A DNA stretch of 8,996 nt from Bifidobacterium sp. (GTDB taxonomy: Bacteria; Actinomycetota; Actinomycetes; Actinomycetales; Bifidobacteriaceae), in NCBI GenBank assembly GCA_022739095.1, contig JAIJEI010000074.1, forward strand, positions 1-8,996. Direction: 5' to 3'. The first letter of the stretch is position 1. Each line of letters begins with the position of its first letter. This document shows positions 5,543 through 8,996 of this stretch, piece after piece. The notes below the pieces were generated by a model. That model did not search any database, was not told where the DNA came from, and was given only the letters and a program-made list of their open reading frames with translations. The translations under genes were made by a program, and so were the position numbers.

Positions 5543-6498
5543 AGAGCTTTGCGCATCGCGATCTCCAGCTGGTCGTCTTCGGTGGTGGTGTCCTGCAGAC
5601 GCTGGTCGGCATCGCTGGGTGGGTCGTCATCCCAGATACCGGTCATCAGCAATACCTGTACGAGAGCTTGGTACAGCAGCATTTCTTCGCCGCCGATGGC
5701 GTGACCGCCATGAGCGCGCCAGGCTTCCATGAGCTTGGTGGGGCGTGGATCGTAGACCACGTCCAGCAGCAGTCCGGAGAATGGCTCGGTTCCGGCATTG
5801 GCGAGGGCATCCGCGACGTTGTCGGCCGCATGTCCGGGAATCGTGTTGATGACATAGGTGGCGTTGCGGGCTGCCTCGAGCAGGGCCTGATCGTCGCCTA
5901 ATTCGATTTCGCCGTACGGGTTATGCACGTTGACGAACTTTTCGGCCACTGGTTTAAGCCCGGTGTATTTCCCGGGGTGGCGGGCGGCGACGATGATATG
6001 GCCGATTTCGGGCATCATGCAGCATGCGGCCAACGCCGAAGTGGCGGTGTTGCCATTGCCGATGATCAGCGCGGTGCCGCTTCTCGACGCGGTGTGGTGT
6101 TCGCCGAGTTCGCGATTGGCGTGGTCGAAGGCGAGTTGGATGCCGATGACATCGGTGTTGTATAGCTTGATGCCCGGTTTGCCGTTCGGCCAAGCGGGAT
6201 CATCGGTAGCCACGCTCCAGTCGAATACCGCGGTATTCGCCACCTTCAGTTCCTTGGCCCATAGATTTTCCGGAACACCGTACGGTTGGATGGTCTTCTT
6301 CAACGGCATGGTCAGGCTCAGGCCAGCCCACGTCGAGTCAAGGCCTTTGAGGAAAGCGTCGAGGTCGTCTTCCCCCACCTCGTGCTTGTCGTACAGCCAA
6401 TCGTCGAGTTTCAGCGAATGGTAGGCCGCGTTGTGGAGCACGGGTGACAATGAGTGCGCGACGGGTTTGCCGAGTACAGCGCAACGATGATTGGCCAT
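5527..6498 (-). CDS. aroE: Shikimate dehydrogenase
   Basis: Reduces 3-dehydroshikimate to shikimate, normally with NADPH, in the pathway to chorismate and aromatic amino acids; cytoplasmic. The 323-residue product has the two AroE domains. The substrate domain shows HSLSPVLHNAAY (15-26, shikimate-binding Ser16/Ser18), SLTMPLKK with catalytic K67 (61-68), ANTA (87-90) and NTD with D116 (114-116). The nucleotide domain has GNGNTATSALAA (147-158), a variant of the usual GAGG-type loop, and NTIPG (218-222). GGEEMLLYQA (269-278) closes the active site. An acidic tail of about 35 residues (from 289) makes it longer than the usual 270-290. ATG at 6498 is preceded by AGGAGGGG. A quinate/shikimate dehydrogenase with a different cofactor preference cannot be excluded. 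It lies 108 bases after uvrC and overlaps rapZ. Confidence 0.93.
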   Translation of the reverse strand: MANHRCAVLGKPVAHSLSPVLHNAAYHSLKLDDWLYDKHEVGEDDLDAFLKGLDSTWAGLSLTMPLKKTIQPYGVPENLWAKELKVANTAVFDWSVATDDPAWPNGKPGIKLYNTDVIGIQLAFDHANRELGEHHTASRSGTALIIGNGNTATSALAACCMMPEIGHIIVAARHPGKYTGLKPVAEKFVNVHNPYGEIELGDDQALLEAARNATYVINTIPGHAADNVADALANAGTEPFSGLLLDVVYDPRPTKLMEAWRAHGGHAIGGEEMLLYQALVQVLLMTGIWDDDPPSDADQRLQDTTTEDDQLEIAMRKALEEAL

Positions 6499-6522
6499 AT
6501 CCCCTCCTTGATGTCTGTTCCC

Positions 6523-6555
6523 ATGCTAGCCGACACTTTGCCTCGAATATGTCAA
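6523..6555 (-). promoter_or_regulatory. Possible aroE promoter (consensus -35)
   Basis: A perfect -35 hexamer TTGACA (6555-6550) occurs in the uvrC-aroE gap. The best downstream -10 is TAGCAT (6528-6523), with a 21-base spacer, which is longer than the usual 16-18. If active, transcription would start about 20 bases before aroE. The -35 match is seen directly; activity is doubtful because of the spacing. Confidence 0.25.
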
Positions 6556-6593
6556 CCACAGGCCCCGCAACCGAAAATTCACTCTGGGCTGCT

Positions 6594-6603
6594 GGACCGG
6601 TCC
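6594..6603. repeat. 10-bp perfect palindrome after uvrC
   Basis: GGACCGGTCC lies just after the uvrC stop, within an imperfect 16-base dyad (6591-6606). It is too short and lacks the loop and T tract needed for a terminator. It could be a protein or restriction site, or chance in GC-rich DNA. Confidence 0.35.
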
Positions 6604-6606
6604 GGC

Positions 6607-8961
6607 TCACTGCTCGTGCAGCGCGTTGTACAGCGCTTCGGCTTTGGCGTGGCCGATGCCTTTGACCTTCTCGAAGTCCTCGACACTGGCTTCGCGCATG
6701 GCTTTGACCGAGCCGAAGTGGTTGAGCAGCCGCTTCTGGTAGCTTTCGCCGATGCCGGGAATCTCGTCGAGCGCGCTGCGCAGGGTGCCTTTGCGCCGCT
6801 GTTGGCGGTGGTAGGTGATGGCGAAGCGGTGGGATTCGTCGCGTACACGCTGCAGCAGATACATGCCTTCGGACTGGCGTTTGAGGATGATCGGATAGTC
6901 GTCGTCCGGCACCCACACCTCTTCCAAGCGTTTGGCCAGTCCGCAGACGGCCACGTCGCTCACGCCACAGTCCTCAAGCGCCTTGGCGGCGGCCATGACC
7001 TGCGGCTTGCCGCCATCGACCACCACCAGGTTCGGCTTGTAGGCAAAGTGATGCCGGTTTGTGTTCTGCTGGACGATGTCGGACGAGGACTCCCGTGCAT
7101 CGTTCTGCACTCCGACCGGCACCGCGTGCCCCTTGCCACTGATGTCGGAACCGCCCTCACCATTGTCGTTACCGTTCGCAGCGATTGTCTCCGCCGCCAC
7201 GGCAGTGGTCATCTTGCCGGAGGCCGAGGCCACACGCTGTTCCGCGTCGATGCTTTCGCCGGAGTCGCCGGCGATGTTGCCGTGCTTGAAGCGGCGGGTG
7301 AGCGTCTCGTAAAGCGCGGGCAGATCATCCACCGCGCCTTTGCCGTCCTTGCCTCGGATGGCGAAGCGTCGGTATTCGGATTTCTTGGCGATCGCGTCTT
7401 CGAACACCACCATGGAGGCCACCTGGAAAGCACCGCCCACAGTGTTCGAAATGTCGTAGCATTCGATGCGCAGCGGGGCTTCCGCGAGTCCCAATGCCTT
7501 GGCCACATCGTTCATGGCCTGGGTGCGTGCGCCCATGTCGGAGATGCGGCTCATCTTGCTGCGTTGCAGCGCTTGGCTGGCGTTCTCGTTGGCGCGGTCC
7601 ATAAGCTGCTTCTTGTCGCCTCGCAAGGCCACGCGGATGGTCACCGCTCCCCCGCGCAGATTGGTCAGCCAACCTTCGAGTTCCTCACGGCGGGCCGGTT
7701 CGACGGGCACGATGATTTCGCGCGGTACCGGTGCGATGGGTGCCAGCAGGTCCGCGCGTCCGGTGGTCTCCTGACGGGTGTTGCGTTCTCGGGTGGCCTG
7801 GGCGCGTGCCACAGCGTCCGTGGCCGTGATGGTTTGCGTGGAGCCGATGGCTTCGCGATTGGTGGAGATGGTCGCGGCCGACTGGGGGTGATTGTCCCCG
7901 GCGGCGTCCGAATACACCTGCACCAGAAGGTCGGCCATCAAGTCGGCATCGTCGATGTCTTCGACCCGTTCGACGTTCCAATTGCGTTCGCCGCGAATCG
8001 AGCCGGCGCGCACATAGAAGGCGTGCACTGAGGCTTCGAGTTCATCGCTGGCGAAGCCGAACACGTCCGCGTCCACATCCTGGTCGAAGACGACGGCGTT
8101 CTGTTGCACCACGGTTTCCAGCATCTGGATCTGGTCGCGCAGTCGGGCGGCTTTTTCGAATTCGAGTTCGGCGCTGGCCTCTTTCATGTCACGGGTCAAC
8201 TGGGCGATGTAGGGCCGTCCGAGTCGTCCGGTCATCACGCCGACCAGCTGTTCGCACAGCCGCCGGTGTTCGTCCGCTTCGATACGGTTCACGCAGGGTG
8301 CGGAGCATTTTCCGATGGAGGCGAACAGGCATGGCCGTCCGGTCAGTTGCGCCTTGTGGAACACGTTGGTGGTGCAGGTGCGGACCGGGAACGTGCGCAA
8401 CAGCCGGTCAAGGCTGTGCCGCAATTCCCATACTTTGGCATAGGGGCCGAAATACCGGGTATCTCGCCGTTTGCGCGACCGCGTGACCCACACGCGCGGA
8501 ATTCGCTCCCCCGTACTGACCGCGAGATACGGATAGGTCTTGTCGTCGCGGAACTGCACGTTGAACCGTGGGTCGAATTCCTTGATCCACGTGTATTCCA
8601 ATGTCAGTGATTCCAGTTCGGTGGCGACGACCGTCCACTCCAGACTGCGTGCGGTCAGCACCATGGTCTGCGTGCGCGGATGCAGCAGATACAGCGGCTG
8701 GAAATAATTGGTGAGCCTGTTGCGCAGGTTCTTTGCCTTGCCCACATAAATGACGCGCCCTTCCCCGTCGCGCCATTTGTACACACCGGGTTTGGCGGGA
8801 ATATCCGAGGTCTTGGGTCGGAACAGGTCGCGAGAATCCCCCAGCAAAGGCACCCCATTCGCATTCGTTTCCCCGGCGCCCACAGCTACGCTTTCCGGCA
8901 TTAACGCCGCCGCGGTCTTCCGCCACTCATCCGGACTATGCCGCTCAATATCGTTCGTCAT
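6607..8961 (-). CDS. uvrC: UvrC, excinuclease ABC subunit C
   Basis: Nuclease of UvrABC nucleotide excision repair: bound to the UvrB-DNA complex, it cuts on both sides of the lesion. Domains in order: GIY-YIG nuclease for the 3' cut (58-140; GVY 59-61, IYVG 71-74, R80, E117), a Cys cluster (C196, C211, C219, C223) as in many UvrC proteins, a UVR UvrB-binding helix pair (about 255-285), the RNase H-like domain for the 5' cut (ECYDISN with D503, VVVDGGKPQ with D649, DESHRF with H711), and tandem helix-hairpin-helix motifs (732-782). At 784 residues it exceeds the usual 600-690: there is an N-terminal extension of about 50 residues and low-complexity insertions at about 352-405 and 563-637. ATG at 8961 follows AGGAGG with a short 3-base spacer. 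Met21 is a possible but less supported start. First complete gene of the cluster here; its promoter lies to the right of the window or in the last 35 bases. Confidence 0.97.
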   Translation of the reverse strand: MTNDIERHSPDEWRKTAAALMPESVAVGAGETNANGVPLLGDSRDLFRPKTSDIPAKPGVYKWRDGEGRVIYVGKAKNLRNRLTNYFQPLYLLHPRTQTMVLTARSLEWTVVATELESLTLEYTWIKEFDPRFNVQFRDDKTYPYLAVSTGERIPRVWVTRSRKRRDTRYFGPYAKVWELRHSLDRLLRTFPVRTCTTNVFHKAQLTGRPCLFASIGKCSAPCVNRIEADEHRRLCEQLVGVMTGRLGRPYIAQLTRDMKEASAELEFEKAARLRDQIQMLETVVQQNAVVFDQDVDADVFGFASDELEASVHAFYVRAGSIRGERNWNVERVEDIDDADLMADLLVQVYSDAAGDNHPQSAATISTNREAIGSTQTITATDAVARAQATRERNTRQETTGRADLLAPIAPVPREIIVPVEPARREELEGWLTNLRGGAVTIRVALRGDKKQLMDRANENASQALQRSKMSRISDMGARTQAMNDVAKALGLAEAPLRIECYDISNTVGGAFQVASMVVFEDAIAKKSEYRRFAIRGKDGKGAVDDLPALYETLTRRFKHGNIAGDSGESIDAEQRVASASGKMTTAVAAETIAANGNDNGEGGSDISGKGHAVPVGVQNDARESSSDIVQQNTNRHHFAYKPNLVVVDGGKPQVMAAAKALEDCGVSDVAVCGLAKRLEEVWVPDDDYPIILKRQSEGMYLLQRVRDESHRFAITYHRQQRRKGTLRSALDEIPGIGESYQKRLLNHFGSVKAMREASVEDFEKVKGIGHAKAEALYNALHEQ

Positions 8962-8996
8962 AATCCTCCTCGCTATTAAGCAAAACCAATCATCAG
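8962..8996 (-). promoter_or_regulatory. uvrC 5' flank with ribosome binding site
   Basis: Only 35 bases upstream of uvrC are present. AGGAGG (8970-8965) stands 3 bases from the ATG. The remainder is A/T-richer and no full promoter can be recognised in so short a piece. Confidence 0.5.

Noticed and set aside
6454..8031. Plus-strand open frame of 525 codons opposite uvrC
   Set aside because: It mirrors the uvrC coding frame in GC-rich DNA, has no ribosome binding site or recognisable domain, and its His/Gly/Val-rich composition is typical of antisense shadows.
1..8996. Search for CRISPR, insertion sequences, attachment sites, tRNA/rRNA or a defence system
   Set aside because: No direct repeats in array form, no transposase or integrase motifs and no RNA gene signatures were found; all coding space is taken by recognised housekeeping genes.

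Overview
The window is a 9 kb piece of a high-GC actinobacterial chromosome. The proteins read as Bifidobacterium, most likely B. longum or a close relative. This is judged from remembered similarity of the LDH and UvrC sequences and from gene content; no database search was possible. All eight protein genes lie on the minus strand, so transcription runs from right to left. No mobile element, CRISPR array, tRNA, rRNA or prophage signal was seen, and no gap between genes exceeds 200 bases.

In transcription order, the right half (8961 down to 3392) carries uvrC (excision-repair nuclease), aroE (shikimate dehydrogenase), rapZ/yvcJ (P-loop nucleotide-binding protein) and whiA (DNA-binding regulator with a LAGLIDADG-type fold). 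aroE and rapZ overlap by one base (TAATG) and are almost certainly co-translated. whiA starts at a TTG codon behind a strong ribosome binding site. uvrC-rapZ-yvcK-whiA is a conserved order in many Gram-positive bacteria. Here yvcK is absent from between rapZ and whiA, and aroE sits between uvrC and rapZ.

The left half (3223 down to 1) is a lower-glycolysis block: pgk, tpiA, secG and a lactate dehydrogenase family gene that runs off the left edge. A terminator follows whiA, so pgk probably begins a new transcription unit. Its leader contains two partly overlapping inverted repeats. A second well-formed terminator lies between pgk and tpiA, directly against the tpiA ribosome binding site. A perfect 13-bp hairpin without a T tract lies between secG and the LDH gene. 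These hairpins probably set the expression levels of the separate genes.

Pgk and TpiA interconvert triose phosphates and make ATP in the lower part of the bifid shunt, and the LDH gene product regenerates NAD+ at the end of the pathway. SecG is an accessory subunit of the general secretion channel. The window is essentially housekeeping and I see no convincing new multi-gene system. The most interesting points are the unusual specificity and allosteric residues of the LDH homologue, the terminator abutting tpiA, the pgk leader repeats, the missing yvcK, and two low-complexity insertions in UvrC.
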